Below are positions 55,709 to 64,000 of a DNA stretch of 64,000 bases, one piece after another; the first letter of the stretch is position 1; each line of letters begins with the position of its first letter. The position numbers and the translations under genes were made by a program. Source of the stretch: CAJXSN01 sp947492235. Lineage in GTDB: Bacteria; Pseudomonadota; Alphaproteobacteria; Sphingomonadales; Sphingomonadaceae. The stretch spans positions 248,001 through 312,000 of the forward strand of contig NZ_CP170453.1 in NCBI RefSeq assembly GCF_042492175.1, read 5' to 3'. The notes beneath the pieces are model-generated. The model searched no databases. It was not told where the DNA came from and worked only from the letters and a program-made list of their open reading frames with translations.

Positions 55709-56530
55709 ATGACAACGCAGCACGACACCCCCCGCGATGCGGATGCAGGCACAGGTACAGGCACGGCCACCGAAAGCCGCGCCGACTTGGGCGGGGAAAC
55801 CAGCGGCCCCCGGGGCGGACGGGTCATCGCGCTGGTCGATGACGATCGCAATATTCTCACCACCGTCTCGATAGCCCTCCAATCGGAAGGTTACGCCACG
55901 CGGGTCTATTCCGATGGCGAGAATGCATTGAAAGCGCTGTTGGAGAATCCGCCCGATCTGGCCGTTTTCGACATTAAAATGCCGCGCATGGACGGGATGG
56001 AATTGCTGCGCCGGCTGCGCGAGCATTCGGACCTGCCGGTGATCTTCCTAACCAGCAAGGATGACGAGCGGGACGAGGAAGCCGGCCTGCAGATGGGTGC
56101 GGACGACTACATCGCCAAGCCGTTCAGCCTGCGCCTGCTACTCGCCCGTATCCGCGCGATCCTGAGGCGTAGCGGGGCGACAGATGGTCCGCTGGCCGAT
56201 ACCCCGGAAGAAACGCCTGCGACCCGCGAGACAATCCAGCGCGGGCGCTTGTCGATGGACCCGGCCCGCCATCAGGTGACATGGGACGGGAAGCCTGTGT
56301 CCCTGACCGTTACCGAATTTCTGATCCTGCAAGCGCTCGCGGTGCGCCCCGGCGTCATCAAGAGCCGTAACCAGCTGATGGATGCCGCCTATCCTGACGA
56401 CATCTTCAATGATGACCGGACGGTGGACAGCCATATCAAACGCATGCGCCGCAAGTTCCGAGCGAAGGACCCGGACTTTACCGCGATCGAGACGCTGTAT
56501 GGCGCAGGCTATAGTTTCTCCGATGGCTGA
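55709..56530 (+). CDS. chvI: ChvI-type OmpR-family response regulator
   Basis: 273 residues. Receiver domain (about 38-155) with the acidic pair LVDDDR, phospho-acceptor Asp88 ([10 protein letters not shown]) and KPFS. C-terminal winged helix (about 170-270) with [16 protein letters not shown]. It pairs with the following ChvG kinase. An N-terminal extension of about 38 polar residues (TGTGTATES) precedes the receiver. In relatives the pair controls exopolysaccharide, acid and symbiosis genes. Confidence 0.93.
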   Translation: MTTQHDTPRDADAGTGTGTATESRADLGGETSGPRGGRVIALVDDDRNILTTVSIALQSEGYATRVYSDGENALKALLENPPDLAVFDIKMPRMDGMELLRRLREHSDLPVIFLTSKDDERDEEAGLQMGADDYIAKPFSLRLLLARIRAILRRSGATDGPLADTPEETPATRETIQRGRLSMDPARHQVTWDGKPVSLTVTEFLILQALAVRPGVIKSRNQLMDAAYPDDIFNDDRTVDSHIKRMRRKFRAKDPDFTAIETLYGAGYSFSDG

Positions 56531-56538
56531 CGCTTTGC

Positions 56539-58167
56539 ATGGCTGAGCAGGATACGACCACGCAGCGGGCGACAGCTGCCGTAAAATCACGTCTGCCGGT
56601 CGATCCCTCCCAGGCGTTCGAGCGGATGAGCCTGCTCGACAGGGTCTCGCTCACGGCGCGCATTCTGGCGGTGAATATCCTGCCGCTGGCACTGCTTGGC
56701 GGGGGGATTTTCTACCTCGATTCTTATCGCGCGCAGTTGCTCGACGAACGTTACAAGCTCGCCCGTATCGAAGCGCAGATCACCGCAGAAGCTCTCGCAG
56801 GGGCCACCCGCGAGCGGCAAGAAGCGCTGCTGATCCAGATCGGCAAAGAACAGAATATGCGCCTGCGCATGTTCGATGCCGAGGGTCTGCTGTGGGCCGA
56901 CAGCTTCGCGCTGGACGAGCCGCGCTTCACTCTGGACGATCCCGCCGACGATGAATTCGGTCTGCGCTTTGCACGCTGGCTGGACCGGATGGTGGACACG
57001 GTCGTCGCAGCGGAACCTGTGCCCGACTATATCGAGCCGGAGGCACAGACAGCCGAGCCATGGCCCGAACTCGTCCGCGCACAGGAGCAAGGCGTCAGCC
57101 AGATCGTCCTACGCGACGCGCCCGATGGCACGCCGGTCATTACCGCCGCAGCGCCGGTCGGCCTCAATGGTGCCACTCTGCTGACCACCCGCAACGCGGT
57201 CGACATTACCGAATCTGTCCGCGCCGCCCGCTCGACCCTGGGCATTGGCGTGGCGCTGACGCTGCTCGCCTCGATCCTGCTTTCGCTGTTTCTCGCCCGC
57301 ACAATCGTCATGCCGCTGCAATCGCTGTCGCGCGCAGCCAGCCGGGTCCGCTTGGGGCGCGAGCGCGATGTCGAGGTCCCCCGCCTGCCGCACCGCCGCG
57401 ACGAAATCGGCCTGCTCGCGCGCTCGGTCTCCGACATGACCGAGGCCCTGCGCGAGCGGATCGACGCGACCGAGCATTTCGCCGCCGATGTGGCCCACGA
57501 AATCAAGAACCCGCTCGCCTCGCTGCGCAGCGCGGTCGATTCGCTCGGCAAGGTGGAGGACCCCGATCTGCGCGCCCAGCTGATCGACATTGCCAGCCAC
57601 GATGTGCGGCGGATCGACCGGTTGGTGACCGAAATTTCCGATGCCAGCCGGGTCGATGCGGAAATCTCCCGCGCAACATTCGAGACATTCGACATGGCCG
57701 AGCTGGTCGAAAATCTCGTCGCCTCGCGGGAAGATCGCGGGCTCAACCAGGGGCGTCCGATTGTCATGGCGCGGCCCGCGACGCCCAGCTTTGTCTATGG
57801 CGTGCCGATGCGGTTGGAACGGGTGATCGAAAATCTGATCGACAATGCGGTTTCCTTCTCTCCGCCCGGCGGAACGATTGATCTGGCGGTCACCAACGAT
57901 GCCGAATGCGTCACGCTGACCGTGTGCGATCGGGGGCCCGGCATCCCGGTCGAGGAGCGCGAGAAGGTCTTCCGCCGCTTCCACTCGGTTCGTCCGGACG
58001 AGGAAGATTTCGGCAATCATAGCGGGTTGGGACTCGCCATCGGTCGCACCATCGCCGAAGCGCATGATGGCTCGCTGAGCGTGGCCGACCGGCCCGATAA
58101 TGCACCCGGAGCGTGTCTGGTGCTGGCTTTACCGGAAGCGCGCACCGGCAGCGCAGCGCTCAAGTAA
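56539..58167 (+). CDS. chvG: ChvG-type sensor histidine kinase
   Basis: 542 residues. Two membrane helices (about 42-60 and 232-255) flank a periplasmic sensor of about 170 residues. HAMP (about 256-308), phospho-acceptor His320 in DVAHEIKNPLASL, and ATPase motifs NLIDNAV, DRGPGIP and GLGLAIG follow. It starts 8 bases after chvI and overlaps hprK by one base (TAATG). Senses acid or envelope signals in relatives. Confidence 0.94.
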   Translation: MAEQDTTTQRATAAVKSRLPVDPSQAFERMSLLDRVSLTARILAVNILPLALLGGGIFYLDSYRAQLLDERYKLARIEAQITAEALAGATRERQEALLIQIGKEQNMRLRMFDAEGLLWADSFALDEPRFTLDDPADDEFGLRFARWLDRMVDTVVAAEPVPDYIEPEAQTAEPWPELVRAQEQGVSQIVLRDAPDGTPVITAAAPVGLNGATLLTTRNAVDITESVRAARSTLGIGVALTLLASILLSLFLARTIVMPLQSLSRAASRVRLGRERDVEVPRLPHRRDEIGLLARSVSDMTEALRERIDATEHFAADVAHEIKNPLASLRSAVDSLGKVEDPDLRAQLIDIASHDVRRIDRLVTEISDASRVDAEISRATFETFDMAELVENLVASREDRGLNQGRPIVMARPATPSFVYGVPMRLERVIENLIDNAVSFSPPGGTIDLAVTNDAECVTLTVCDRGPGIPVEEREKVFRRFHSVRPDEEDFGNHSGLGLAIGRTIAEAHDGSLSVADRPDNAPGACLVLALPEARTGSAALK

Positions 58168-58595
58168 TGCTGTTTCAGGCAACCGGCGTGGCGGTCGGTG
58201 GCAGTGCCGTGCTGCTGACAGGAGAGCCGCGGATCGGCAAATCATCCGTCGCACTCGCCCTGATCGATCGCGGGGCCGTGCTCATTGGCGATGACGGCGT
58301 GAAGCTGACTGTCACCGGCGACAGGATCGAGGCAACTCCCCCGCCTCATACCGCTGGCTTGCTGGAGGTGCGCGGTGTGGGCCTGATAGACCTGCCCACA
58401 ACCAGTGCGCCGGTCGCTCTGCTGGTGCATTTTGGTGAAGAAGGCGAACGCTTGCCGCAAACGCTGCCAAGCACCGATCTGGCTGGCTGCAAGATACCTA
58501 CTCTGCGCCTTACCGCGCCCGACTGGACTACGGCGTTAAGGATCGAACAGGCGCTATCCCATTTTGGCATGGTGGATCGCACAGCCCCAGATTGA
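58167..58595 (+). CDS. hprK: HPr kinase/phosphorylase, short alphaproteobacterial form
   Basis: 142 residues: only the catalytic domain, without the N-terminal domain of Gram-positive enzymes, as usual in alphaproteobacteria. P-loop GEPRIGKS (19-26) and the following IGDDGVKL strand are visible. It phosphorylates HPr on Ser. The start is the ATG sharing a base with the chvG stop codon (TAATG). Linked to HPr two genes downstream. Confidence 0.93.
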   Translation: MLFQATGVAVGGSAVLLTGEPRIGKSSVALALIDRGAVLIGDDGVKLTVTGDRIEATPPPHTAGLLEVRGVGLIDLPTTSAPVALLVHFGEEGERLPQTLPSTDLAGCKIPTLRLTAPDWTTALRIEQALSHFGMVDRTAPD

Positions 58596-58634
58596 CGCTT
58601 CCCTTGCGCGGCCAAATGCGCGAACGCTGTGGCC

Positions 58635-59561
58635 ATGGCAGAGGACAGCCCATCCGACTCAGCGCATCACAGGCAGCGCGTGTTGCTGGTCACCGGCATG
58701 TCTGGTGCAGGCAAGACGACCGCGCTGCATGTGCTGGAGGATCTGGGCTGGGAAGCGATCGACAATTTTCCCATCCGCCTGCTCGAACGATTGGTCAGCG
58801 AGCCCCAGCAGGGCAGCGAACCGCCTCCGCTGGCCATCGGTTTCGACACACGCACGCGCGGGTTCGTCCCGGCCGACATCATGCGCACGGTGGAGCGCCT
58901 GTCGCGCCGGGCCGATCTGGAGGTCGCCTCGCTGTTCATCGATTGCTCCAGCGGAGAGTTGGAGCGGCGCTACAACGAAACCCGCCGTCGCCATCCGCTG
59001 GCCAAGGGCCGTTCCGCGCTCGACGGCATCATGGCGGAACGCGAATTGCTCAGCCCGCTGCGGCAATGGGCCAACGTCATCATCGACACCAGCGAGCTGG
59101 CGACCAACGAATTGCAGCAGGCGGTGCGCGAGCGCTTTTCTGAAGACGCGCCGCAGTCCCTCTCCATCACTGTCAGCAGCTTCGGCTATGCCCGTGGAAT
59201 GCCGCCGCTGGCCGATCTGGTGTTCGATATGCGGTTCCTCGACAATCCGCATTGGGAGCCCGAATTGCGCGAGCAGACTGGGCAGGATGCGCCTGTGGCC
59301 GAATATATCGCCGCGCAATCCGCCTTTACGGAAACATTCGCAAAGGTCAGCGATCTGGTGCTGGACCTGCTACCGCGATACCGCGCACAGGGCCGTGCCT
59401 ATCTCCACATCGCCTTTGGCTGCACCGGCGGGCGGCATCGGTCCGTCTTCAGCGCGGAGCAGATGGCGCAGGTCTTGCGCGAGGCGGGGTTTTCGCCCAC
59501 ACTCTTGCATCGAAATATTCAATCGCGCGCCGCCGACCAGATCGAGCGGGCGCAGCACTGA
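58635..59561 (+). CDS. rapZ: RapZ-type RNase adapter / nucleotide-binding protein
   Basis: 308 residues from the ATG (a GTG at 58629 is an alternative). The P-loop GMSGAGKTTALHVLEDLGW begins near residue 21. C-terminal FGCTGGRHRSVFSAEQ holds the RNA-binding and allosteric cysteine/arginine region. In E. coli RapZ guides RNase E to GlmZ and so controls glmS; glmS is also in this window. In alphaproteobacteria the role is less known. Operon order hprK-rapZ-EIIA-HPr is conserved. Confidence 0.93.
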   Translation: MAEDSPSDSAHHRQRVLLVTGMSGAGKTTALHVLEDLGWEAIDNFPIRLLERLVSEPQQGSEPPPLAIGFDTRTRGFVPADIMRTVERLSRRADLEVASLFIDCSSGELERRYNETRRRHPLAKGRSALDGIMAERELLSPLRQWANVIIDTSELATNELQQAVRERFSEDAPQSLSITVSSFGYARGMPPLADLVFDMRFLDNPHWEPELREQTGQDAPVAEYIAAQSAFTETFAKVSDLVLDLLPRYRAQGRAYLHIAFGCTGGRHRSVFSAEQMAQVLREAGFSPTLLHRNIQSRAADQIERAQH

Positions 59562-59627
59562 CATGACGGCCCGGCAGCGCCCCCTCTGCCTCAATGGCCC
59601 CGCAATGCGAGTAGATCAGACCTCCCC

Positions 59628-60056
59628 ATGATCGGACTTATTCTGGTAACCCACGGCCAATTGGCCGAGACATTCGTGAACGCGATGGAACACGTCGTCG
59701 GCCCGCAAGATGCGATCCAGACGGTGTGTATCGGGCCGGATGACGATGTGGAACAGCGCCGTCAGGACATCGCCGATGGCATTGCGGCGGTCGATAACGG
59801 CAAGGGCGTGATCGTCCTCACCGACCTGTTCGGCGGCACCCCGTCCAATCTTGCGATCTCTCTGCTGCAGGCCGGAAAGGTCGAAGTCATCGCCGGGATC
59901 AATCTGCCAATGCTGATCCGTCTGGCCGGTGCGCGGGGCTCGCTGAGCGTGGAAGAGGCAGTCGTCGCTGCACAGGAAGCAGGGCGCAATTACATCACCG
60001 TGGCGAGCGAATTTCTCGGCACCGACGAAGCGCCGCCCGCGAAGAAAGCTTCATGA
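59628..60056 (+). CDS. PTS EIIA component, mannose family
   Basis: 142 residues. Starts MIGLILVTHGQLAETFV with the phospho-acceptor His9 of mannose-type EIIA; DLFGGTPSNLA is the second hallmark. No EIIB or EIIC gene is present here, so it is likely a regulatory rather than transport phospho-carrier. Its stop overlaps the HPr start (ATGA). Confidence 0.94.
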   Translation: MIGLILVTHGQLAETFVNAMEHVVGPQDAIQTVCIGPDDDVEQRRQDIADGIAAVDNGKGVIVLTDLFGGTPSNLAISLLQAGKVEVIAGINLPMLIRLAGARGSLSVEEAVVAAQEAGRNYITVASEFLGTDEAPPAKKAS

Positions 60057-60343
60057 GCGAAGCCGCCTCCCCCTTGCGCCGCGAGGTAACCATCATCAAC
60101 CAGCGCGGTCTGCATGCGCGGGCTAGCGCGAAACTGGTCGGATTGGTGGCGGAACTGCCCGCTACCGAGACTGTGCGCGTGGCCAAGGATGGCAACGAGG
60201 CCGCCGGTGGCTCGATCCTCGGGCTTATGATGCTCGGCGCGGCGAAAGGCGACACGATCGAAGTGATTGTCGAGGGCGACAATGCCGGGGCCACGCTCGA
60301 GACAGTGTGCGCGCTGATCGAGGACGGGTTCGGGGAGGAATAG
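60053..60343 (+). CDS. ptsH: HPr phosphocarrier protein
   Basis: 96 residues. His21 in QRGLHARASAK is the EI-dependent site and Ser54 in AAGGSILGLMML is the HprK target. Both are intact, so HPr can receive phosphate from EI (PtsP, not in the window) and from HprK. The last gene of the ptsH/EIIA pair, it is followed after 5 bases by an RNA methyltransferase. Confidence 0.95.
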   Translation: MSEAASPLRREVTIINQRGLHARASAKLVGLVAELPATETVRVAKDGNEAAGGSILGLMMLGAAKGDTIEVIVEGDNAGATLETVCALIEDGFGEE

Positions 60344-60348
60344 CTCCC

Positions 60349-61167
60349 GTGCAGCAGCCCTTGCCGGAACGCCGCCTGATCACCGGCTTTTCCAATCCCA
60401 CCGTCAAATTCATCCGCTCCCTGCGCGAGAAAAAGCACCGCAAGCGCGAGCGAAAATTCCTCGCCGAGGGGCTGCGTCTGCTGACCGATGCACGCGAATG
60501 CGGGCGCGTGCCAGAGGTGCTGGTGCTGGCCGAGAGCCGCGATCCGCATCCGCTGATCGCCGCGCTGGAACAGAGTGTTGTGGAGACAGGCGGCGAGGTG
60601 ATCGAGACCTCCGCCGACATCCTCTCGAAGATCACCGGCAAGGACAATCCGCAGGCGGTGGCCGGGGTGTTCGCCGAATGGGATACGTCGCTGGACGCGC
60701 TCGACCGGAGCAGCGGCGATATCTGGCTGGTGGCGCAGGCGCTGCGCGATCCGGGAAATCTGGGCACCATGCTGCGCACGGGCGATGCGCTGGGCGCTGG
60801 CGGGCTGATCTTGATCGACGATTGCGCCGATCCGTTCAGTGTCGAGGCAGTGCGGGCCAGCATGGGCGCGGTGTTTACGCAAGGGTTGGCGCAGGCGCGG
60901 TGGGACGAATTCGTGCCGTGGCTGCGTGCAGGGAGCGGACAGCTCGTCGCTGCGAGCTTGCGCGAGGCCGTGCCGTATCGCGGTGCGCCCTATGCGGCTC
61001 CCTGCTTCGTGCTGGTGGGCAACGAATCGCAAGGCCTGCCTGAAAGCTACGAAGCCGAATGCGACCTGCGCGTGACCATGCCAATGCGCGGCCGGGCCGA
61101 CTCGCTTAACGCAGCCGTCGCGGCGGCCGTGCTGGGGTATGAGGTTCTGGCCTCGCTCGACGCTTAG
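60349..61167 (+). CDS. SpoU/TrmH-family RNA 2'-O-methyltransferase
   Basis: 272 residues from GTG 60349, 10 bases after GGAGG. An N-terminal RNA 2'-O ribose methyltransferase substrate-binding part (FSNPTVKFIRSLREKKHRKRERKFLAEG) precedes the SPOUT knot with ALRDPGNLGTMLRT, LVGNESQGLP and IPMRGRADSLNAAVAAAVL-type motifs. It methylates a ribose in rRNA or tRNA with SAM; the target is unknown. Its RBS lies at the end of HPr, so it may be in the same transcript. Confidence 0.92.
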   Translation: MQQPLPERRLITGFSNPTVKFIRSLREKKHRKRERKFLAEGLRLLTDARECGRVPEVLVLAESRDPHPLIAALEQSVVETGGEVIETSADILSKITGKDNPQAVAGVFAEWDTSLDALDRSSGDIWLVAQALRDPGNLGTMLRTGDALGAGGLILIDDCADPFSVEAVRASMGAVFTQGLAQARWDEFVPWLRAGSGQLVAASLREAVPYRGAPYAAPCFVLVGNESQGLPESYEAECDLRVTMPMRGRADSLNAAVAAAVLGYEVLASLDA

Positions 61168-61194
61168 TCTTTGGTAACGCTTGCTTTGTATCCT

Positions 61195-61216
61195 CCCCGC
61201 TCGAATTGAAGCGGGG
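61195..61216 (+). promoter_or_regulatory. Hairpin over the ribosome site of the 61225 gene
   Basis: CCCCGCT (61195-61201) pairs with AGCGGGG (61210-61216) around an 8-base loop. The 3' arm contains the GGGG that serves as ribosome site, 8 bases before the ATG at 61225. Confidence 0.45.
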
Positions 61217-61224
61217 GTACGACA

Positions 61225-61572
61225 ATGACAAACGTGAACTGGACCGGCGATAACCCGGTAGGCAATATGCGCGATTATTTCGCGGGCATCGGCAACTGGA
61301 TGCTATGCGGGGCCGTGCTGCTGACGGTCGGCCTGCGCTGGAACACCGGCGACCTGGGCGTTGTCGCACTGGTGTGCGCGGTGGTGGCCGGCGCTGTCAC
61401 CGGCAAGGCTGGTTTCATGGCGATGCGCCGTTTCAAGGCGAGCGCGCCCAATCCAGACCTTGGCGCAATGCTGGCCCAGTTCACCGGCTTCTTCGCGTTT
61501 CTCGCAGGAGGCCTATTCGGCATAATGTTCTCGGCCGTGCTGGGGAGCGCGATTGCCAGCGTGATGGGCTGA
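61225..61572 (+). CDS. Small membrane protein, unknown
   Basis: 115 residues with three hydrophobic segments (about 27-40, 45-62 and 83-112) and a soluble start (TNVNWTGDNPVGNMRDYFAGIG). The family is not recognised. The GGGGG ribosome site lies in a hairpin. It faces the HabA-like gene tail to tail, with 49 bases between stops. Confidence 0.7.
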   Translation: MTNVNWTGDNPVGNMRDYFAGIGNWMLCGAVLLTVGLRWNTGDLGVVALVCAVVAGAVTGKAGFMAMRRFKASAPNPDLGAMLAQFTGFFAFLAGGLFGIMFSAVLGSAIASVMG

Positions 61573-61621
61573 TTGCCCGCTCTGGTTCTTTACGCCCAAC
61601 AGACGAAGTAACCGTCGAGCG

Positions 61622-62032
61622 CTACAGCATCCAGAAAGCCATCGAAGCCGTCGCGCCGAGCGAGCCCACAACGCTTCCGTAAAGCAGGACGGTGGAAATC
61701 GTTTGCGCAACCTTGTTTCCGCGCATCTCTCCACCAGCAATCGGCAGATCTCGGCCGGTACCGAACACTCCGGCGAGAAACAGCGCCAGCCACAGGGCAT
61801 ACAGCGATAACCAAAGCGCTGCAGCAGTCGGCGCTCCCCAACCATTGCCAAACGCAATGTGGGGCCACAGCAGACCCGCAGCCATCAGGAACGTGCCGCT
61901 TTGGACCGCAGTGAGATGCGCAGAGAGCCCCATGCGCGGGCTCTTTCCAACAGGGATCAGAACACCATTGATGAGGCCAATCAGGAACAGCAGAACGCCT
62001 GAAAGGGCGAGAGTGGAATTGATCTCGGTCAT
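61622..62032 (-). CDS. Hydroxylaminobenzene mutase (HabA)-like membrane protein
   Basis: 136 residues with four membrane segments (about 8-28, 40-60, 72-92 and 110-134). The PRMGLSAHLTAVQSGTFLMAAGLLWPH stretch resembles HabA/HabB of nitrobenzene-degrading pseudomonads, in both length and motif. Such mutases turn hydroxylaminobenzene into aminophenol. Other nitroarene genes are absent here, so it may have another isomerase role. Ribosome site GGAGA lies before the ATG. Confidence 0.65.
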   Translation of the reverse strand: MTEINSTLALSGVLLFLIGLINGVLIPVGKSPRMGLSAHLTAVQSGTFLMAAGLLWPHIAFGNGWGAPTAAALWLSLYALWLALFLAGVFGTGRDLPIAGGEMRGNKVAQTISTVLLYGSVVGSLGATASMAFWML

Positions 62033-62101
62033 TGATTCTCCACCTCGTCCTATGCGTCACGCCGGATCAAGTGCGGGATGAGGGGTACCATCAACGAACC
62101 C

Positions 62102-63523
62102 TTACCCTGCATCACCTGACTTGTCCTCCAGCGCATCCAATTCCGCCACATCCTCGGCGTTGTAGTTTGGCGTGCCCTCCACCAGCGGAACCTCCTCCGC
62201 CTCCCGTTTGCCCGTCTCGATGCCCTTCTCCTTGAGCTTGCGGGCGCTGGAGAGGACATTGCGTTCAAAGCTGCCGACGAATTTGTTGTAATTCTTGACC
62301 GCGCTGTCGAGCCCGCCGCCGACGCGTTTGAGATGCTCGCCGGCAATCGCGATCCGGTCGAACAGATCGGTAGCCAGCCGCCCGATATCCCGCGCTTCTG
62401 CCGCCAGTGCATCCTGCCGCCATACCTGCGCCACCGTGCGCGCAATCGCGACGAGGTTGGTCGGCGTGGCGAGCAGCACCCGCTTGTCGAAAGCAAAGTC
62501 CCACAGCTCCGGATCATGCTCCAGCGCGGCCGCCACGAAATGCTCGCCCGGCACGAACATCACCACGTAATCCGGCGCATCCTCGAATTGTGACTGATAG
62601 CTTTTCGCGCCCAGCTGCTGGACGTGGTTTTTCATCGAAGCGACATGGGCTTTCAGCGCCAGATCGCGCGCTTCGTCATTGTCGGCCTCGAACGCCGCCT
62701 GATAGGCGTTGAGCGAGACCTTGGCGTCGATCACCAACATCTTGCCGCCGGGAATCCGCACGATCGCGTCGGGGCGCAGGCGGCCTTCCTCCGTGTCGAT
62801 CGACTGTTCCAGCTCAAAATCGGTATGCTGGGCCAGCCCGACCTGCTCCAGCAGGTTTTTCAGCTGCTGCTCGCCCCAGCGCCCGCGCGCCTTGGGCGCA
62901 TTGGTGAGGGAATTGCCCAGCCGCTGGGCCTCGCGCCGGACTTCCTCTTGCCCCAACCGCATCTGTTCGATCTGCGTGCCCAGCGCCGAGAACGCATTGG
63001 CGCGCTTTTCCTCCAGCGCGCTGACCTGCTCTTCGTATTTCTTGAGCCGATCATCCACCGGCTTCATCAGCGCCTGCAGCTTTTCAGCGCTGGCCTTTTC
63101 GGAATGCCCGAAGCGTTCGGCCGCCCGCTCCAGAAACGCTTCCTGCGCCTTGCCCAGCACCGCATTGCCGGTGTTCTGAAACTCTTTGAGCATCTCCTCG
63201 CGCGCTTCGCGCATCAGCTTCATCTGCTCGTCGAAATTGGCCGATTTCTCTTTCAGCGTAGCTACTTCCGCCCGTAGCGCCTCGCGCTCACTGCGTGCCG
63301 TGTCCAGTTGCTCTGCTAGCGTATCGGCCCGCCCCGCCCGCTCGCTCATCGTGGCAAGCTCGGGCGTCATGCGCGCGACATCATCGGCGTATTTCTTCGC
63401 CTCGGCATCCCGCTCCTCATGCCGCACCCGCCAATCGTTCACGGGCCGCGAACCAAGGAACCAGCCTGCCCCCAGGCCAACCAGCAGAGCAACAATGACG
63501 AATATGATGACAGTGGTTTCCAT
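62102..63523 (-). CDS. rmuC: DNA recombination protein RmuC
   Basis: 473 residues from the ATG at 63523. N-terminal membrane anchor (about 5-24), a long coiled coil (about 40-200), then the nuclease-like RmuC domain (about 210-400) with GRWGEQQLKNLLE, RPDAIVRIPGGKMLVIDAKVSLNAY and APDYVVMFVPGEHF. It limits DNA inversions at repeats in E. coli. The DUF326 gene is divergent, 95 bases away. Confidence 0.94.
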   Translation of the reverse strand: METTVIIFVIVALLVGLGAGWFLGSRPVNDWRVRHEERDAEAKKYADDVARMTPELATMSERAGRADTLAEQLDTARSEREALRAEVATLKEKSANFDEQMKLMREAREEMLKEFQNTGNAVLGKAQEAFLERAAERFGHSEKASAEKLQALMKPVDDRLKKYEEQVSALEEKRANAFSALGTQIEQMRLGQEEVRREAQRLGNSLTNAPKARGRWGEQQLKNLLEQVGLAQHTDFELEQSIDTEEGRLRPDAIVRIPGGKMLVIDAKVSLNAYQAAFEADNDEARDLALKAHVASMKNHVQQLGAKSYQSQFEDAPDYVVMFVPGEHFVAAALEHDPELWDFAFDKRVLLATPTNLVAIARTVAQVWRQDALAAEARDIGRLATDLFDRIAIAGEHLKRVGGGLDSAVKNYNKFVGSFERNVLSSARKLKEKGIETGKREAEEVPLVEGTPNYNAEDVAELDALEDKSGDAG

Positions 63524-63618
63524 CACCGGAACATAGCCGGAACGCTTCCCGCCGCCAAGGACCTTTGCGGAACCAATCCCCCGCCTCGTTCGCTCCAACT
63601 GACAAAGGAGAAAACACC

Positions 63619-64000
63619 ATGTCCATCAAAGAAATGATCCAGGATCACCCCGCCGTGGGTGACGACTACAACGAAGCGCTGGGCGAAGCGGTGAAGCATG
63701 CCATGTATGGCGCGGCGATCATCAATTCGTGCGCCGATTCCTGTCTGGCCGAGAGCAATGTCGAGGAGCGCCGCGAATGCGTGCGCCGCTGTCTCGACGC
63801 TTCCGACGCCTGCACCGCGTTCTACCGCATGGCCAGCCGCCGCACCGGCGGCAATGTGCCTGCGATCAAGGCGATTGCCGAAGCAACCATCGTGGCCTGC
63901 GAGCAATGTCTGGAGCATTGCCGGATGCATGACGACGCGCATTGCAAACGCTGCAGCACGATGTGCGAGGAAATCATCCGCGACGTGAAGAAAGCGCTCG
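63619..64000 (+). CDS. Four-helix-bundle Cys-rich (DUF326) protein, 3' end cut by the window
   Basis: 127 residues are visible, with no stop before the edge, from the ATG at 63619 with AAGGAG upstream. Many cysteines occur in the spacing of the DUF326 copper-binding four-helix bundle: CADSC, CVRRC, CEQCLEHC and CKRCSTMC, starting with a helix NSCADSCLAES. This family (Csp-type) stores or binds copper. No signal peptide, so it is cytosolic. It is nearly complete. Confidence 0.85.
   Translation, partial: MSIKEMIQDHPAVGDDYNEALGEAVKHAMYGAAIINSCADSCLAESNVEERRECVRRCLDASDACTAFYRMASRRTGGNVPAIKAIAEATIVACEQCLEHCRMHDDAHCKRCSTMCEEIIRDVKKAL

Overview
The window reads as a chromosomal segment of a high-GC alphaproteobacterium, most likely of order Sphingomonadales (Erythrobacteraceae-like). 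The evidence is a CcrM-type GANTC methylase, a pckA / chvI-chvG-hprK-rapZ-EIIA-HPr cluster, a split pntAA/pntAB/pntB transhydrogenase, the 40-residue aa3 oxidase subunit IV, and many 4-base ATGA overlaps between genes. I see no rRNA, tRNA, CRISPR array, prophage or insertion sequence. Coding density is high and no gap between genes exceeds 300 bases.

Layout. 1-9.4 kb: partial lipid kinase, M16 protease, purS-purQ, a GGDEF/EAL protein, glmS and an EamA transporter. 9.5-11.3 kb: a stand-alone CpaF-type ATPase followed by a run of seven small hairpins. 11.3-14.3 kb: a coupled minus-strand set (racemase, dGTPase, NAD-binding protein, small membrane protein). 14.3-17.6 kb: alpha/beta hydrolase and an exported beta-helix / diheme cytochrome pair. 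17.9-21.7 kb: transhydrogenase operon with two lipoproteins and the small oxidase subunit. 21.9-24.5 kb: AAA+ response regulator with a coupled partner, then an SDR. 24.6-31.9 kb: PhoD-like phosphatase, folP, two unknowns, ccrM, Ca/Na antiporter, SDR and rnhB. 31.9-36.2 kb: sugar dehydrogenase, GNAT, DUF1285, NUDIX and CCA-adding enzyme. 36.4-45 kb: parC, PfpI-like, DUF4349, PD40 protein, a NavAb-like sodium channel, and an overlapped operon of two cysteine desulfurases, a zinc-ribbon membrane protein and a 2Fe-2S ferredoxin. 45-53.8 kb: hydrolase, tonB behind a Zur-like palindrome, DUF3597, DUF885, a TPR zinc-peptidase-like protein, a cNMP-FAD oxidoreductase and two DUF937 proteins. 53.9-60.3 kb: pckA divergent from chvI-chvG-hprK-rapZ-EIIA-HPr, linking envelope/acid sensing to carbon and nitrogen control. 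60.3-64 kb: RNA methyltransferase, two small membrane proteins (one resembling hydroxylaminobenzene mutase), rmuC and a Cys-rich four-helix protein cut by the window end.

The less ordinary signals are non-coding or organisational. There are two copies of a roughly 200-bp inverted-repeat element, each ending exactly at the TAG stop codon of a neighbouring gene. Two other dispersed palindromic repeat types are present. The ccrM leader carries five GANTC sites and a perfect DnaA box. A divergent gene pair has overlapping start codons. One cysteine desulfurase frame has no usual start codon upstream of its conserved N-terminus.
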